DNA from: Azotobacter salinestris
GTDB taxonomy: Bacteria; Pseudomonadota; Gammaproteobacteria; Pseudomonadales; Pseudomonadaceae
DNA: 64,000 bases
Assembly (NCBI RefSeq): GCF_009363155.1
Contig: NZ_CP045302.1
Span: 2,013,501-2,077,500 of the forward strand
Direction of reading: 5' to 3'
The number at the start of each line of letters is the position of its first letter. Position 1 is the first letter of the stretch. The notes below the pieces were generated by a model that was given only the letters and a program-made list of their open reading frames with translations, did no database searches and was not told the origin of the DNA. The translations under genes were made by a program, and so were the position numbers. Positions 1 to 11,487 of the stretch are shown piece by piece.

Positions 1-1
1 C

Positions 2-1474
2 AGGCACAGCGAGCTGCCGCGTGCGGTCCGGCTGCGCCTGGCCCTGCAGGATCTCGGGCCGATCTTCATCAAGTTCGGACAGATCCTCTCGACCCGACGC
101 GACCTGCTGCCGGAGGATATCGCCGACGAGCTGGTCTGGCTGCAGGACCGCGTACCTCCTTTCAATCCGCAGCAGTCCGTGGCGCTGATCGAGGAACAGC
201 TCGGCGCCAAGGTCGACGAGGTGTTCGCCCGCTTCGACAGCGAGCCGCTGGCCTCGGCCTCGGTCGCCCAAGTGCATGCGGCACGGCTGAAGACCGGCGA
301 GGAGGTGGTGGTCAAGGTGGTCCGCCCCGGGCTCAAGGCGGTGATCCGCCAGGACCTGGCCTGGCTCTACCTGTTCGCCCGGCTGGCCGAGCGGGCCTCC
401 ACCGAGGCCCGTCGCCTGCATCTGGTGGATGTGGTCAGCGACTACGAGAAGACCATCTACGACGAGCTCGACCTGCTCCGCGAGGCGGCCAACGCCAGCC
501 AGCTCAAGCGCAACTTCGAGGACTCGCCGCTGCTCTACGTTCCGCAGATCTACTGGGACTGGTGCCGGCCCAAGGTGCTTGTGATGGAGCGCATCTACGG
601 CGTGCCGGTGACCGACCTGGCCGCCCTCGTCGACCAGGGCACCGACCTCAAGCTGCTCGCCGAACGCGGCGTGGAGATCTTCTTCACCCAGGTGTTCCGC
701 GACAGCTTCTTCCACGCCGACATGCACCCCGGCAACATTTTCGTCAGCACCCGCCAGCCCTGGGACCCGCAATACATCGCCATCGACTGCGGCATCGTCG
801 GCAGCCTGACGCCGGAGGACCAGGACTACCTGGCGCGCAACCTGATGGCCTTCTTCAAGCGCGACTACCGCAAGGTCGCGCAGCTGCACATCGACTCCGG
901 CTGGGTCCCGGCGCAGACCAAGGTCAACGAGTTCGAGGCGGCGATCCGCACCGTCTGCGAGCCGATCTTCGAGAAACCCCTGAAGGACATATCCTTCGGC
1001 CAGTTGCTGCTGCGCCTGTTCCAGACCGCCCGGCGCTTCAACATGGAGGTCCAGCCGCAGCTGGTGCTGCTGCAGAAGACCCTGCTCAACATCGAGGGGC
1101 TCGGCCGCCAGCTCTACCCGGAGCTGGACCTGTGGACCACCGCCAAGCCCTATCTCGAGCGCTGGATGCGCAAGCGCATGAGCCCGAAGGCCGTGCTCGG
1201 CAACCTGCAGGGCCAGATCGAGCAGCTGCCGCATCTGGCGCACATCACCCGCGAAGCGCTGGAAGGACTGGCCCGTCCGGCGTGGGACAGGGCGCCGCGG
1301 GAGCGCGAACGGCACGACCACCATCTCCTGCGCCTGCTCGGTGCCGCCCTGCTGGCCGGCGGCGTGCTGCTCGCCCTACAGACGCAGCCAATGGCCGTGA
1401 ACGCCTGGCCGAGCTGGCTGATGCTCGCCAGCGGCCTCTACCTGCTGGTACGCCGCCGGCGCTTCCCCGACTGA
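2..1474 (+). CDS. ubiB: UbiB, ubiquinone biosynthesis atypical kinase (5' end outside window)
   Basis: This ABC1/ADCK-type atypical kinase supports ubiquinone biosynthesis, probably as an ATPase acting at the inner membrane. The frame is open from base 2, so the N-terminus is cut off by the window edge; 490 residues are visible against roughly 530 in the family. Visible marks are the KxGQ motif (KFGQ, near bases 71-82), a nucleotide-binding lysine segment VVVKVVRPG, the catalytic-loop-like HADMHPGN near base 715 and the DFG-like AIDCG near 781. Two hydrophobic segments close the C-terminus, as in UbiB. It is followed by hisI and hisE on the same strand, the Pseudomonas order. Confidence 0.95.
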   Translation, partial: RHSELPRAVRLRLALQDLGPIFIKFGQILSTRRDLLPEDIADELVWLQDRVPPFNPQQSVALIEEQLGAKVDEVFARFDSEPLASASVAQVHAARLKTGEEVVVKVVRPGLKAVIRQDLAWLYLFARLAERASTEARRLHLVDVVSDYEKTIYDELDLLREAANASQLKRNFEDSPLLYVPQIYWDWCRPKVLVMERIYGVPVTDLAALVDQGTDLKLLAERGVEIFFTQVFRDSFFHADMHPGNIFVSTRQPWDPQYIAIDCGIVGSLTPEDQDYLARNLMAFFKRDYRKVAQLHIDSGWVPAQTKVNEFEAAIRTVCEPIFEKPLKDISFGQLLLRLFQTARRFNMEVQPQLVLLQKTLLNIEGLGRQLYPELDLWTTAKPYLERWMRKRMSPKAVLGNLQGQIEQLPHLAHITREALEGLARPAWDRAPRERERHDHHLLRLLGAALLAGGVLLALQTQPMAVNAWPSWLMLASGLYLLVRRRRFPD

Positions 1475-1514
1475 CCCGGTTGTCGCGACGCCCGCGCGTC
1501 GCAACGGAGTGGAT

Positions 1515-1916
1515 ATGCAAGACTGGTTGGACGAGATTCACTGGAACGCCGATGGCCTGGTGCCGGCCATCGCCCAAGACTACAAGACCGGGCGCATCCT
1601 GATGATGGCCTGGATGAACCGCGAGTCCCTGGCCCTGACCGCCCGGGAAAATCGTGCCATCTACTGGTCACGCTCGCGTGGTAAGCTTTGGCGCAAGGGC
1701 GAGGAATCGGGCCATGTGCAGAAAGTGCATGAACTGCGCCTGGACTGCGACGCCGACGTGATCGTCCTGCAGGTCGAGCAGCTCGGCGGCATCGCCTGCC
1801 ACACCGGCCGCGAAAGCTGCTTCTACCGCGTTTTCGAAGACGGCGCCTGGAGGGTCGTCGATCCGATCCTCAAGGACCCCGACGCCATCTACCACGCAGG
1901 ACACCGTCATGAGTGA
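1515..1916 (+). CDS. hisI: HisI, phosphoribosyl-AMP cyclohydrolase
   Basis: HisI opens the purine ring of phosphoribosyl-AMP, the third step of histidine synthesis, in the cytoplasm. The 133-residue protein starts [11 protein letters not shown] and carries the metal-binding DCDAD segment and [15 protein letters not shown] two codons upstream (1509) is in frame, but the ATG at 1515 has GGAG at correct spacing and fits the family N-terminus. HisI and HisE are separate proteins here, unlike the fused enzyme of enterobacteria. The gene overlaps hisE by 8 bases, suggesting coupled translation. Confidence 0.96.
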   Translation: MQDWLDEIHWNADGLVPAIAQDYKTGRILMMAWMNRESLALTARENRAIYWSRSRGKLWRKGEESGHVQKVHELRLDCDADVIVLQVEQLGGIACHTGRESCFYRVFEDGAWRVVDPILKDPDAIYHAGHRHE

Positions 1917-2241
1917 CACCCTCAACCAGCTGGCCGAAGTGCTCGAGGCGCGCAAGAACGCCGCCCCGGAAAGCTCCTACGTGGCCAGCCTGTATCACAA
2001 GGGTCTGAACAAGATTCTGGAAAAGGTCGGCGAGGAATCGGTGGAAACCATCCTCGCCGCCAAGGACGCCGCGGCCAGCGGCGACTACAGCGACCTGATC
2101 CACGAAACGGCCGACCTCTGGTTCCACAGCCTGGTCATGCTCGCCGCCCTCGGCCAACATCCCCAGGCGGTGCTCGACGAACTGGAGCGGCGCTTCGGCC
2201 TGTCCGGGCATGCGGAAAAGGCCGCCCGCCCGAAGTCCTGA
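1909..2241 (+). CDS. hisE: HisE, phosphoribosyl-ATP pyrophosphatase
   Basis: HisE hydrolyses phosphoribosyl-ATP to phosphoribosyl-AMP, the second step of histidine synthesis. The 110-residue protein has the MazG-like helices with acidic metal ligands: [15 protein letters not shown] followed by [11 protein letters not shown]. It begins inside the last codons of hisI, so the two enzymes of consecutive steps are co-transcribed. The tatA gene follows after about 50 bases on the same strand. Confidence 0.95.
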   Translation: MSDTLNQLAEVLEARKNAAPESSYVASLYHKGLNKILEKVGEESVETILAAKDAAASGDYSDLIHETADLWFHSLVMLAALGQHPQAVLDELERRFGLSGHAEKAARPKS

Positions 2242-2291
2242 GCACGGCCAGGACACAGCAACCCCTTCATGTTTTTACGGAGTGAACCACC

Positions 2292-2525
2292 ATGGGTTTC
2301 GGCGGCATCAGCATCTGGCAACTTCTGATCGTTCTGCTCATCGTCGTCATGCTGTTCGGCACCAAGCGCCTGAAGAGCCTGGGCTCGGATCTGGGCGATG
2401 CCATCAAGGGCTTCCGCAAGTCGATGGATAGCGAGGAGAACAAGACGCCTCCGGTGGAGGAGCACAAGGGCCATACCATCGAAGCGCAGTCACGCAAGGT
2501 CGAGGAACCGGCCAGGAAAGACTGA
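2292..2525 (+). CDS. tatA: TatA, twin-arginine translocase pore subunit
   Basis: TatA multimerises to form the variable pore of the twin-arginine export system in the inner membrane. The 77-residue protein has one N-terminal membrane helix (about residues 5-22), the [11 protein letters not shown] hinge with the conserved FG, an amphipathic helix ([15 protein letters not shown]) and a charged tail. A GGAG ribosome-binding site lies upstream. It is the first gene of tatABC, only 2 bases before tatB. Confidence 0.95.
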   Translation: MGFGGISIWQLLIVLLIVVMLFGTKRLKSLGSDLGDAIKGFRKSMDSEENKTPPVEEHKGHTIEAQSRKVEEPARKD

Positions 2526-2527
2526 GC

Positions 2528-2905
2528 ATGTTCGACATCGGCTTCAGCGAACTCCTGCTGGTCGGCCTGATCGCCCTGCTGGTGCTCGGTCCCGAGCGCC
2601 TGCCGATCGCCGCGCGCATGGCCGGGCTGTGGATCGGCCGCCTGAAAGGCAGCTTCAATGCGCTCAAGACGGAGGTCGAGCGCGAGATCGGCGCCGACGA
2701 GATCCGCCGCCAGCTGCATAACGAGCGGATTCTCGAGCTGGAGCGCGAGCGCGAACGGGAGATGAAGCAGAGCCAGCAGCCGGCCGCCGCTGCGCCAAGT
2801 GCGCCGGACAAGGACCCGACCAGCCCTGCCCTGCCCTCTCAGTCTGCCCCTGCGACCAGCACCGAGCCGCCTGCCGCCAACCCCGACAAGACGCCCAGCC
2901 CATGA
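2528..2905 (+). CDS. tatB: TatB, twin-arginine translocase receptor subunit
   Basis: TatB forms the substrate-binding complex with TatC. The 125-residue protein begins [21 protein letters not shown], with the conserved Glu in the membrane helix and the Pro of the following GPERLP hinge, then an amphipathic helix, a Glu/Arg-rich coiled segment ([10 protein letters not shown]) and a Pro/Ala-rich tail. It overlaps tatC by 4 bases (ATGA). Confidence 0.94.
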   Translation: MFDIGFSELLLVGLIALLVLGPERLPIAARMAGLWIGRLKGSFNALKTEVEREIGADEIRRQLHNERILELEREREREMKQSQQPAAAAPSAPDKDPTSPALPSQSAPATSTEPPAANPDKTPSP

Positions 2906-3666
2906 CAGCCCGACCGGACAGCGATCAGGACATGCCCCTGGTCGCGCACCTGACCGAGCTGCGCTCGCGCCTGCTGCGCAGCGTGGCGGCAGTGCTGCTG
3001 ATCTTCGCCGCACTCTTCTACTTCGCCCAGGACATCTACGCCCTGGTCTCGGCGCCCCTGCGCGCCTACCTGCCGGAAGGCGCGACCATGATCGCCACCG
3101 GCGTGGCCTCGCCGTTCCTCGCGCCGTTCAAGCTGACCCTGATGGTGTCGCTGTTTCTCGCCATGCCGGTGGTCCTCTACCAGATCTGGGGCTTCATCGC
3201 GCCGGGGCTGTACCAGCACGAGAAACGCATCGCCGTGCCGCTGATGGCCTCCAGCGTGCTGCTCTTCTATGCCGGCATGGCCTTCGCCTACTTCGTGGTC
3301 TTCCCGATCATGTTCGGCTTCTTCGCCAGCGTGACCCCCGAAGGCGTGGCGATGATGACCGACATCGGCCAGTACCTGGACTTCGTCCTCACCCTGTTCT
3401 TCGCCTTCGGCGTGGCCTTCGAGGTGCCGGTGGCGACTTTCCTGCTGATCTGGGTGGGCATCGTCGACGTGGAAAGCCTGCGCCGGAGCCGCCCGTACGT
3501 GATCGTCGCCAGCTTCGTGATCGGCATGATCCTCACCCCGCCGGACATCTTCTCCCAGACCCTGCTCGCCGTGCCCATGTGGCTGCTGTTCGAGGTCGGG
3601 GTATTCTGCGGCGCCCGCATCCGCCGCCAGGAGTCGGCCGGAGCCAACGGCCAGTCGCACCCGTGA
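2902..3666 (+). CDS. tatC: TatC, twin-arginine translocase membrane subunit
   Basis: TatC is the polytopic receptor that recognises twin-arginine signal peptides. The 254-residue protein shows the family N-terminal signature ([12 protein letters not shown]) and the [21 protein letters not shown] loop, with about six membrane segments. It overlaps tatB upstream and the rsmE start downstream by 4 bases each, so the operon continues into rsmE. Confidence 0.96.
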   Translation: MTARPDSDQDMPLVAHLTELRSRLLRSVAAVLLIFAALFYFAQDIYALVSAPLRAYLPEGATMIATGVASPFLAPFKLTLMVSLFLAMPVVLYQIWGFIAPGLYQHEKRIAVPLMASSVLLFYAGMAFAYFVVFPIMFGFFASVTPEGVAMMTDIGQYLDFVLTLFFAFGVAFEVPVATFLLIWVGIVDVESLRRSRPYVIVASFVIGMILTPPDIFSQTLLAVPMWLLFEVGVFCGARIRRQESAGANGQSHP

Positions 3667-4370
3667 ACCTGCTGCTGCTCGACGACGCCGACTTCGTCGC
3701 CGCCGACCGGGTGATCCTGCGCGACCGCCGCCTGCGCCACCTGCAGGAAGTGCATCGCGCCGAAGCCGGCGACAGCCTGCGGGTCGGCCATGTGGGCAGG
3801 GCGATGGGCGAGGGCCGCCTGCTGCGCCTGGAGGCCGGGCTCGCCGAGCTGCAGGTGGCCTTCGACCGGGCACCGCCGGCCAAGCTGCCGCTGACCCTGC
3901 TGCTCGCCCTGCCTCGGCCGAAGATGCTCAAGCGCGTGCTGCAGACGGTCGCCGCCATGGGCGTGCCGCGCCTGGTGCTGCTCAACAGCTACCGGGTGGA
4001 GAAGAGCTTCTGGCAGACCCCCTTCCTCGAACCCGCGGCGATCCGCGAGCAGTTGATCCTCGGCCTGGAACAGGCGCGTGACACCGTGCTGCCGGAAGTG
4101 CTGATCGAAAAGCGCTTCAAGCCCTTCGTCGAGGATCGCCTGCCGCAGCTCGCCGCCGGCAGCCTCGGCCTGCTCGGCCATCCCGGCGACTTCCCGCCCT
4201 GCCCGCGCGCCGTCGACCGGCCGGTGACCCTGGCCATCGGCCCGGAAGGCGGCTGGATTCCCTACGAGGTGGACAAGCTGCAGGCCGCCGGTCTCGCCCC
4301 AGTGCAACTGGGCGAGCGCATCCTGCGCGTGGAGACTGCGGTGACCGCGCTGCTTGCGCGCCTGTTCTGA
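3663..4370 (+). CDS. rsmE: RsmE, 16S rRNA m3U1498 methyltransferase
   Basis: RsmE methylates N3 of U1498 in 16S rRNA, using S-adenosylmethionine. The 235-residue protein has the C-terminal SPOUT knot signature LAIGPEGGW followed by [12 protein letters not shown]. The start chosen is GTG at 3663, which overlaps the tatC stop codon (GTGA); the frame is open further upstream, but that part lies inside tatC. RsmE next to tatC is the Pseudomonas arrangement. Confidence 0.93.
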   Translation: MNLLLLDDADFVAADRVILRDRRLRHLQEVHRAEAGDSLRVGHVGRAMGEGRLLRLEAGLAELQVAFDRAPPAKLPLTLLLALPRPKMLKRVLQTVAAMGVPRLVLLNSYRVEKSFWQTPFLEPAAIREQLILGLEQARDTVLPEVLIEKRFKPFVEDRLPQLAAGSLGLLGHPGDFPPCPRAVDRPVTLAIGPEGGWIPYEVDKLQAAGLAPVQLGERILRVETAVTALLARLF

Positions 4371-4434
4371 GCGCACGTCGCCGCCCCTGCCGCCTTGCGG
4401 GCACCTGCCTCACGCCCCCTCGACGACAGGGCGT

Positions 4435-4456
4435 GGCGGGCGCATGAGCGCCCGCC
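4435..4456. other. Perfect GC hairpin between convergent rsmE and opgH
   Basis: GGCGGGCGC and GCGCCCGCC are separated by ATGA, giving a 9-bp stem between the rsmE stop and the opgH stop. No T-tract follows on either strand, so it is not a standard intrinsic terminator. It could be a bidirectional transcription pause or a REP-like palindrome. Confidence 0.35.
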
Positions 4457-4459
4457 GCC

Positions 4460-7054
4460 CTACCCGGCCAGCAGCACCCCGTCGGCCGCCGGCTTCGCCT
4501 GGCTGCTCGGGGCAGGCTGGGAGCGACCGCTGCTGCGGTACAGCCCGCCCAGGGAGCGCCGCCAGGGCGCCAGCCAGTTCTCCCAGCCCTCCTCCCAGAG
4601 CTGCAGGTGCAGGCGCGCCAGGGCCACCGGATCGCTGAGCAGAGCCAATCGCGCCCGGTCGTCGAGCCGCTCGGGGCCGACGGCCAGGGCATGGGTCACG
4701 CGCTCCGCGCGCAGCCGCTCGACCGCCAGCGAACGGCCATGGCGCGCGGTGGCCATGGCGCAGGCCAGGGCATTGCCCAGCGGATCGACCACTGCCCGGA
4801 CGAAGGCGCCGCCCAACGCGCGCCGGCGGTTCTCACGGGTATAGCGCTCGGTGGCGCGCAGTTCGGGCGGCGCATCGTGCTCCTCGGGGATGAGGAACAG
4901 CTTCAGCGCGCGCAGGTGCCGGCCCAGATCGACCCGACTGGAGAGCACCGACACCGGAATAGAGAGCGTCAGGGCCCCGACGATCGGCGCCAGCCACCAG
5001 AGGAAGTGCGGATTCAGCCAGGCCACCAGCAAGGCCCAGACGACGCCGAGCAGGGTCTGCACCCCATGCCGGCGCAGCGCCTCGCCCCAGGAGGTGGAGC
5101 CGTCGTCGCGGCGCGGCGACTTCCACTGCACCGAGCGGCCGAGAAAGGCACCGATCACGAAGCAGCTGTGGAAGAACATCCGCACCGGCGTCAGCAGGAT
5201 CGAGCAGCACATCTCCAGCAGCACGCTCAGGGTCACCCGGATCGCTCCGCCATAGGGGCCGGCCCCCTTGACCCAGACCAGCACCAGACTGAGCAGCTTG
5301 GGCAGCACCAGCATGGTCAGGGTGCTGTAGAACAGCAGCATCGCCTCCCGGGGATACCAGGGCATCCAGGCTGGAAACGGCCCCGATGCACTGGCGACAT
5401 CCTGGGGCATCAGCAGTTGATGCGCGGCCATCAGCGCGGTGGAGAGCAGCAGAAAGGCGAACCACAGCGGTGCCGACAGGTAGGACATCACCCCGGTGAG
5501 GAACACCGCGCGGTGTACCGGATGTATGCCACGGACCAGAAACAGGCGGAAGTTCATCAGGTTGCCATGGCACCAGCGGCGGTCGCGCTTGAGCTCGTCG
5601 ATCAGATTCGGCGGCAGCTCCTCGTAGCTGCCCGGCAGGTCGTGGGCGACCCACACGCCCCAGCCGGCGCGGCGCATCAGGGCCGCCTCGACGAAGTCGT
5701 GGGAGAGGATCGCCCCGGCGAACACCCCACGTCCGGGCAGCGGCGCCAGGGCGCAGTGCTCGATGAACGGCTTGACGCGGATGATCGCGTTGTGCCCCCA
5801 GTAGTGCGACTCGCCGAGCTGCCAGAAATGCATGCCGGCGGTCAGCAGCGGGCCGTAGACGCGGGTGGCGAATTGCTGCATGCGCGCATAGAGGGTGTCG
5901 CGGCCCGAGGCCCTGGGCGCGGTCTGGATGATCCCGGCCTCGGGATTGGCCTCCATCAGTCGCACCAGGGTGGTCAGGCACTCGCCGCTCATCACGCTGT
6001 CGGCGTCCATCACCACCATGTAGCGGTACTGGCTGCCCCAGCGCCGGCAGAAGTCGTCGATGTTGCCGCTCTTGCGCTTCACCCGACGGCGGCGCCGGCG
6101 GTAGAAGATGCGCCCGAAGCCGCCGGTCTCGCGGCACAGCTCGAGCCAGGCCTGCTGCTCGGCGGCGGCGATGTCGGCCGAGCCGCTGTCGCTGAGGATG
6201 AAGAAGTCGAAGCGCCCCAGCTCGCTGCCGGCGGCCAGCGACTCGTAGGTCGCCCGCAGGCCGGCGAAAGCCCGCGCCACGTCCTCGTTGCAGATCGGCA
6301 TGACGATGGCCGTGCGCACCTCGGCGGGTATCGGCTCGGCCTGCAGGCCAGCGGCGGAGATGTGCTGGCGCTCGCGTCCGCGCAGCAGCTCCCAGAACCC
6401 CATCACCGCGGTCCAGAAACCGGCGGACACCCAGCCGAAGAGCAGCGCGAAGAGGCCGAGCACGCTGCCCTCGAGCAGATAGGGCAGCGCCGTGCCCAGG
6501 CTGTGCCAGGGGCTGGGTGGGACACCCTCAACGAGCTGGGCGAGTGTCGAGAAAGACCAGTCACAGCAGGGCAGGATATCCCTCATGTACCAGGTGGCCA
6601 GGGCGGTCGGTCCCAGCATCAGCAGCAGCAGGATCAACCGGCGCAGCGAGGCGACCCGCTGCCAGCTCGCCGGCGGCAGATCGTGCCTCGGCGGCGGCGA
6701 ATTGCGGCGGCCGGTGAGCCGGCGCCAGAGACGCAGCAGCGGATTGCAGCCCCAGGGCTCGGGGATGACCGGTGTGCGGCGGATCGGCGGTGCGGCGGCC
6801 AGGCGGGCATGCCCAGCGGCATCGGTGGCGAGCCCCCCGGCCAGCTCGTCGCCGTAGCCCCCGGCCAGGCGCCGGGAGGCCGAGGCCAGGACGGCATCGC
6901 CGGCCCCCGCCCGGGCATCCCCTGCCAGACGCCGGTGCAGTTCGACGAACGAGCCGGCATCGGTCATTTGCTCGCGCTCTGTCGCGGCCAGCGGCAGATG
7001 CCGCAGGTAGTCGTCCAGCGGAGCCTGGGGGAAGGTCGGATTATTCTTTGGCAT
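4460..7054 (-). CDS. opgH: OpgH, glucan glucosyltransferase (copy 1)
   Basis: OpgH (MdoH) polymerises UDP-glucose into the beta-glucan backbone of osmoregulated periplasmic glucans and passes it through the inner membrane. The 864-residue protein has a GT2 domain with [22 protein letters not shown] and the terminal [10 protein letters not shown] (R/Q-x-x-R-W) motif, flanked by membrane segments on both sides. It overlaps the 3' end of opgG copy 1 by 14 bases. A second complete opgH lies upstream at 8917-11487; the catalytic core is nearly identical, while the N-terminus and cytoplasmic tail differ. Both copies look intact. Confidence 0.95.
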   Translation of the reverse strand: MPKNNPTFPQAPLDDYLRHLPLAATEREQMTDAGSFVELHRRLAGDARAGAGDAVLASASRRLAGGYGDELAGGLATDAAGHARLAAAPPIRRTPVIPEPWGCNPLLRLWRRLTGRRNSPPPRHDLPPASWQRVASLRRLILLLLMLGPTALATWYMRDILPCCDWSFSTLAQLVEGVPPSPWHSLGTALPYLLEGSVLGLFALLFGWVSAGFWTAVMGFWELLRGRERQHISAAGLQAEPIPAEVRTAIVMPICNEDVARAFAGLRATYESLAAGSELGRFDFFILSDSGSADIAAAEQQAWLELCRETGGFGRIFYRRRRRRVKRKSGNIDDFCRRWGSQYRYMVVMDADSVMSGECLTTLVRLMEANPEAGIIQTAPRASGRDTLYARMQQFATRVYGPLLTAGMHFWQLGESHYWGHNAIIRVKPFIEHCALAPLPGRGVFAGAILSHDFVEAALMRRAGWGVWVAHDLPGSYEELPPNLIDELKRDRRWCHGNLMNFRLFLVRGIHPVHRAVFLTGVMSYLSAPLWFAFLLLSTALMAAHQLLMPQDVASASGPFPAWMPWYPREAMLLFYSTLTMLVLPKLLSLVLVWVKGAGPYGGAIRVTLSVLLEMCCSILLTPVRMFFHSCFVIGAFLGRSVQWKSPRRDDGSTSWGEALRRHGVQTLLGVVWALLVAWLNPHFLWWLAPIVGALTLSIPVSVLSSRVDLGRHLRALKLFLIPEEHDAPPELRATERYTRENRRRALGGAFVRAVVDPLGNALACAMATARHGRSLAVERLRAERVTHALAVGPERLDDRARLALLSDPVALARLHLQLWEEGWENWLAPWRRSLGGLYRSSGRSQPAPSSQAKPAADGVLLAG

Positions 7055-8612
7055 GCAACTGGTAACTCCAGATTTCGGTCAGGCGTCGGTCGCCCTTGAC
7101 CAGTGCGGCGTACATCTCCACCGGCCGCTGTGGGTCCTTGATCTTCAAACGCAGGGTAAGGCGCCAGCCACGAATGGCCGGGTGATAGCGTAGGCTGTTC
7201 TCCAGCAGCTCGCCGTTGTGGTCGACGCTGACCTGGCTGGCGAGCGGCGTGTCCGGAGCCAGCGCCTGCAGCGCCGGCCCCTCGAAATCCACCAGCAGCA
7301 GCGTGCTGCCGTCGGCCTGGCGGACCAGGTTGCGCTGGCGGAACTCCCCCCGCGAGCGCAGCGTCTGCCTGACCCAGGCCGAGCCGCCGGGATACAGCGC
7401 CGCCTCGTTCCGGGTCCAGTGCAGGCGGTAGGCGAAGTCCAGCGGCTGGCCCGACACGGGCATGACCTGCGGCCGCCAGAAGGCGACGATGTTGTCGTTG
7501 GTCTCGTCCGCGCTGGGGATCTCCACCAGCTCCACGCTGCCCTGTCCCCACTGGCCCAGCGGCTCGACCCAGGCGCTCGGACGCAGATCGTAGCGATCAT
7601 CCAGGTCTTCGTAGTCGGAGAACTCGCGGCTGCGCTGCAGCAGGCCGAAACCTCTGGGGTCCTCCAGGTGGTAGGGGGTCACCGACAGCTGGCGCGGGTT
7701 CTGCAGCGGGCGCCAGATCCAGTCGCCATTGCCGTCATGGATCAAGAGGCCGCTCGAGTCGTGGATCTGCGGGCGGAAGTTGAGTTGAGGCGACGGCTGG
7801 TTGTCGCCGAACAGAAACATGCTGGTCAGCGGCGCCAGGCCCAGCCGGCCGACCGGCCCGCGCAGATAGAGCCGGGCCTTGATGTCCATCCGGGTATCCT
7901 GTCCCGGATGCAGGACGATGTGGTAGGCGCCGGTGGCCCGTGGCGAGTCGAGCAGGGCGAAGATGGTCAGATGCTGATCATGGGGCTCCGGCCGCTCGAT
8001 CCAGAACTCGCGAAATTGCGGGAACTCCTCGCCGGAAGGTAGTGCGGTGTCGAGCGCCAGGCCGCGGGCGGACAGGCCGAACACCTGGCCCTGGCCGACC
8101 ACCCGGAAATAGCTGGCGCCGAGAAAACTGGCGATCTCGTCCCGCTTGTCCGCCTGATTGATCGGATAGAGCACGCGAAAGCCGGCGTAGCCGAGCCGCT
8201 CGATCGCCCCGGGATCGATGTGCAGGGAGCCGAAATCGAAGCGCGAGGGATCATAGGCGATTTCCCTGGCGATACCGTCCACCACCTCGTTGATGCGCAC
8301 CGGCATGGCGAAGTGCATGCCCTGGTGGTGGAAGCCCAGCTTGAAGCGGGTCTGCTCACCGGCCCAGTAGGCCTTCTCGGGACGGAGGCGGATCTGCTGG
8401 TGATCGGCGAAGGTCATGCCGGCGAGCTCGGCCGGCAGGTTGCCGACGGAGGCGGCATAGGGTTCGCGGGCCAGGCGCTTCGCCCGCTCGGCCACCTCGT
8501 CGAAGCCGAAGCCCCAGGCCGGGGCGGCGCCCAGCGCCAGGATGGCGGAACCGGCCAGCAGCAGGCCGCGGCATGAAGCGATCATCGACGTCATTGCGCA
8601 AGGCTCGGGCAT
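7041..8612 (-). CDS. opgG: OpgG, periplasmic glucan biosynthesis protein (copy 1)
   Basis: OpgG (MdoG) is a periplasmic protein needed for the final structure of osmoregulated periplasmic glucans. The 523-residue product begins with a signal peptide (hydrophobic [14 protein letters not shown], likely cut before FGFDEVAE) and continues with family segments such as [18 protein letters not shown] and [14 protein letters not shown]. The start is uncertain: ATG codons also lie at 8594 and 8585 and no clear ribosome-binding site decides. It is followed by opgH copy 1 with overlap. An AT-rich gap of about 300 bases upstream probably holds its own promoter. Confidence 0.93.
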   Translation of the reverse strand: MPEPCAMTSMIASCRGLLLAGSAILALGAAPAWGFGFDEVAERAKRLAREPYAASVGNLPAELAGMTFADHQQIRLRPEKAYWAGEQTRFKLGFHHQGMHFAMPVRINEVVDGIAREIAYDPSRFDFGSLHIDPGAIERLGYAGFRVLYPINQADKRDEIASFLGASYFRVVGQGQVFGLSARGLALDTALPSGEEFPQFREFWIERPEPHDQHLTIFALLDSPRATGAYHIVLHPGQDTRMDIKARLYLRGPVGRLGLAPLTSMFLFGDNQPSPQLNFRPQIHDSSGLLIHDGNGDWIWRPLQNPRQLSVTPYHLEDPRGFGLLQRSREFSDYEDLDDRYDLRPSAWVEPLGQWGQGSVELVEIPSADETNDNIVAFWRPQVMPVSGQPLDFAYRLHWTRNEAALYPGGSAWVRQTLRSRGEFRQRNLVRQADGSTLLLVDFEGPALQALAPDTPLASQVSVDHNGELLENSLRYHPAIRGWRLTLRLKIKDPQRPVEMYAALVKGDRRLTEIWSYQLHAKE

Positions 8613-8916
8613 GGCTGAAAGGTGGGGATGGACGGGAGTTGTCGGTCGGCAACTCTAACCTATTGAAAAAAATAGAGAAAATCCGGAAGGCGCGGAAAGC
8701 CGCAAATAGGCAAATTTTCCTTTGCATTCATATGGTTAGCTATTTTTATCCAAATCCTTCAAAAATCCCCGGAAAGGGGGACGAGCGGCAACCCGGCCGA
8801 GCAGGACAGTCGCCGTCGGCATTTTGCAGGGTTGCCAGGGTACAACACTCGGCTCCCGGCCACGGCGCCGCTCACGCCCGGCGCGCGGCAACGGCGTCAT
8901 GGGTGCGCCCCTCCCC
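8613..8916 (-). promoter_or_regulatory. AT-rich gap between the two opgGH pairs, probable promoter of opgG copy 1
   Basis: The 304 bases between opgH copy 2 and opgG copy 1 hold no gene. About 8650-8770 is much richer in A and T than the neighbourhood, with runs such as TTGAAAAAAATAGAG. This suggests a promoter serving the downstream pair independently of the upstream one. No operator was recognised and no clear -35/-10 pair can be assigned. Confidence 0.4.
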
Positions 8917-11487
8917 CTACCTCGCCAGCAGCACTCCAGCGGCCTCCGGCGTGGCCTCGTCGGTCGCGTGGCGGCGGCACCGGGCACTCCGAGCATGCCG
9001 CCATGGCGCCAGCCAGTTCTCCCGGCCCTCCTCCCACAGCTGCAGGTGCAGGCGCGACAGGGCCACCGGGTCGCTCAGCAAGGCCAGACGCGTTTCGCCA
9101 TCGAGCCCTTGCGGCCCGGCTGCCAGCGCCTGCTCCACACGCTCGCGGCGCCGCGTCTCGATCGCCTGGGCGGTGCCGTGCCGCGCCGTGCCCATGGCGC
9201 AGGCCAGGGCGTTGAGCTGCGGATCGACGGCGGCCCGGATGAAACCGTCCTGGAGTGCTTGCCGCCGATTCTCTCGGCTGTACGCGTCGGTAGCGCGCAG
9301 TTCCCGTGGCATGTCGTACTCCTCTGGAATGAGGAACAGCCTCCCATGACGTGCGCATGCCCCCCATTTGACCCAGCTGGTGACCACCGACACCGGGATG
9401 GACAGTATCAGCGAGCCCAGGATGGGTGACAGCCACCAGAGGAAGCGGGGGTTCAGCCAGGCCACCAGCAGCGCCCAGGCGATGCCGAGCAGGGTCTGCC
9501 CGCCGTGCCGGCGCAACGCCTCGCCCCAGGTAGTGGCATCGTCGTCGCGCTGTGGCGACTTCCATTGCACCGACCGGCCGAGGAAGGCGGCGAATACGAA
9601 GCGGGTGTGAAAAAGCATGCGTACCGGCGCCACCAGCATCGAGAAGCACATCTCCAGCAGCATGCTCAGGGCCACCTTGAACGCGCCCCCATAGGCCCTG
9701 GCCCCCTTCGCCCAGACCAGGATCACGCTGAGCAGCTTGGGCAGGAACAGCAGGGTCAGGGTGGTGGAGAACAGCGCGATGGCGCGTTCCGGGTGCCATT
9801 GCGGCCAGATCGGAAAGAGCTGCCTTGGCGCCATGAAATACTGCGGCTCCATCAACTGATGCACCGCCAGCAGGGCGGTGGAGAGCACCAGGAAGGCGAA
9901 CCACAGCGGTGCCGACAGGTAGGACATCACCCCGGTGAGGAACACCGCGCGGTGTACCGGATGCATGCCCTTGACCAGAAACAGGCGGAAGTTCATCAGG
10001 TTGCCGTGACACCAGCGACGGTCGCGCTTGAGCTCGTCGAGCAGGTTCGGCGGCAGCTCCTCGTAGCTGCCCGGCAGGTCGTAGGCGATCCACACGCCCC
10101 AGCCGGCGCGGCGCATCAGCGCCGCCTCGACGAAGTCGTGGGAAAGGATCGCCCCGGCGAACGCCCCCTTGCCCGACAGCGGCGCCAGCGCGCAGTGCTC
10201 GATGAACGGCTTGATGCGGATGATCGCGTTGTGCCCCCAGTAGTGCGACTCGCCGAGCTGCCAGAAGTGCAGGCCGGCCGTGAACAGCGGGCCGTAGACG
10301 CGGGTGGCGAACTGCTGCATGCGTGCGTAGAGGGTGTCCATGCCCGAAGCCTTGGGCGCGGTCTGGATGATCCCGGCCCCGGGGTTGGCCTCCATCAGCC
10401 GCACCAGCTTGGTCAGGCACTCGCCGCTCATCACGCTGTCGGCGTCCATCACCACCATGTAGCGGTACTGGCTGCCCCAGCGCCGGCAGAAGTCGTCGAT
10501 GTTGCCGCTCTTGCGCTTCACCCGGCGCCGCCGGCGGCGGTAGAAGATGCGCCCGAAGCCGCCGGTCTCGCGGCACAGCTCGAGCCAGGCCTGCTGCTCG
10601 GCGGCGGCGATGTCCGCCGAGCCGCTGTCGCTGAGGACGAAGAAATCGAAGCGCTCCAGTTCGCCGCTGGCGGCCAGCGACTCGTAGGTCGCCCGCAGGC
10701 CGGCGAACACCCGCGCCACGTCCTCGTTGCAGATCGGCATGACGATGGCCGTGCGCGCTTCGGCGGCGATCGGCTCGTCGTCGCTCACGCTGCTGCCGGA
10801 GATGCGGTAGCGGTCGCGTCCGGTGAGCAGCTCCCAGAAGCCCATCAGGGCCGTCCAGAAGCCGGCCGAGACCCAGCAGAAGAGGACGGTGAAGAGCGAC
10901 AGCACGCCGAACTGGAGGACATACGGCAAGACCTGCTGCAGGCTCTGCTGCCAGCTCTGCCGGCTGATCTCCGCGAGATCGACGAAGGCCCAGCCCTGAT
11001 AGGGCAGGATGTCCTTCATGTACCAGGTGGCCACACTGGTCTGGCCCAGCATCAGCAGCAGCAGGATGAGCCGGCGCCGCGAGCCGACCCGCTGCCAGTG
11101 CGCCTTCGGCAGGTCGCGGGTCGCCCTGGGCGGGCTCCGGCGGCCGGTGAGCCGGCGCCAGGCGCGCACCAGCAGGTTGGTACGCCAGGGCTCGGGGATG
11201 ACCCGGGTGCGCCGGATCGGCGGAGCCGCCTCCAGGCAGGGACGGCCACAGGTATCCCTGCCTGGCGAGCCGGCCTCGTCCGGCTCGCCGCGGCCACCCA
11301 GCGCCAGGCGCCGGGCGGCCGAGGCCAGGGCGGGATCGCCGGCCTCTGCCGGAGCTTCCCCGGCAAGCCGCCGGTGCAGTTCGGCGAGCGAGCCGGCCTC
11401 GGCCAGGCCTTCGCGCTCCCGCGCATCGAGCGGCAGATGTTCGAGATATTCGGCCAGCAGAGCTTCGGTGGGCGTCGGATTATTCAT
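8917..11487 (-). CDS. opgH: OpgH, glucan glucosyltransferase (copy 2)
   Basis: This is the second full-length OpgH, 856 residues, with the same GT2 motifs ([32 protein letters not shown]) and membrane segments as copy 1. The frame is open 32 codons further upstream, but the ATG at 11487 ([11 protein letters not shown]) overlaps the opgG copy 2 stop by 8 bases and matches the family N-terminus. The catalytic part is nearly identical to copy 1, while regions such as the first membrane segments and the C-terminal tail have diverged. This is an old or selected duplication rather than an assembly repeat. Confidence 0.94.
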   Translation of the reverse strand: MNNPTPTEALLAEYLEHLPLDAREREGLAEAGSLAELHRRLAGEAPAEAGDPALASAARRLALGGRGEPDEAGSPGRDTCGRPCLEAAPPIRRTRVIPEPWRTNLLVRAWRRLTGRRSPPRATRDLPKAHWQRVGSRRRLILLLLMLGQTSVATWYMKDILPYQGWAFVDLAEISRQSWQQSLQQVLPYVLQFGVLSLFTVLFCWVSAGFWTALMGFWELLTGRDRYRISGSSVSDDEPIAAEARTAIVMPICNEDVARVFAGLRATYESLAASGELERFDFFVLSDSGSADIAAAEQQAWLELCRETGGFGRIFYRRRRRRVKRKSGNIDDFCRRWGSQYRYMVVMDADSVMSGECLTKLVRLMEANPGAGIIQTAPKASGMDTLYARMQQFATRVYGPLFTAGLHFWQLGESHYWGHNAIIRIKPFIEHCALAPLSGKGAFAGAILSHDFVEAALMRRAGWGVWIAYDLPGSYEELPPNLLDELKRDRRWCHGNLMNFRLFLVKGMHPVHRAVFLTGVMSYLSAPLWFAFLVLSTALLAVHQLMEPQYFMAPRQLFPIWPQWHPERAIALFSTTLTLLFLPKLLSVILVWAKGARAYGGAFKVALSMLLEMCFSMLVAPVRMLFHTRFVFAAFLGRSVQWKSPQRDDDATTWGEALRRHGGQTLLGIAWALLVAWLNPRFLWWLSPILGSLILSIPVSVVTSWVKWGACARHGRLFLIPEEYDMPRELRATDAYSRENRRQALQDGFIRAAVDPQLNALACAMGTARHGTAQAIETRRRERVEQALAAGPQGLDGETRLALLSDPVALSRLHLQLWEEGRENWLAPWRHARSARCRRHATDEATPEAAGVLLAR

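Noticed and set aside
4435..4456. Intrinsic terminator between rsmE and opgH
   Set aside because: The stem is perfect but lacks a T-tract on both strands, so it is listed only as a hairpin.
4607..7099. Long plus-strand reading frame (830 codons) opposite opgH copy 1; similar ones at 9505-11520 and 11009-13027
   Set aside because: They are antisense shadows in GC-rich DNA, with His/Arg/Gln-rich low-complexity translations and no family motif, while the minus-strand opg genes are certain.
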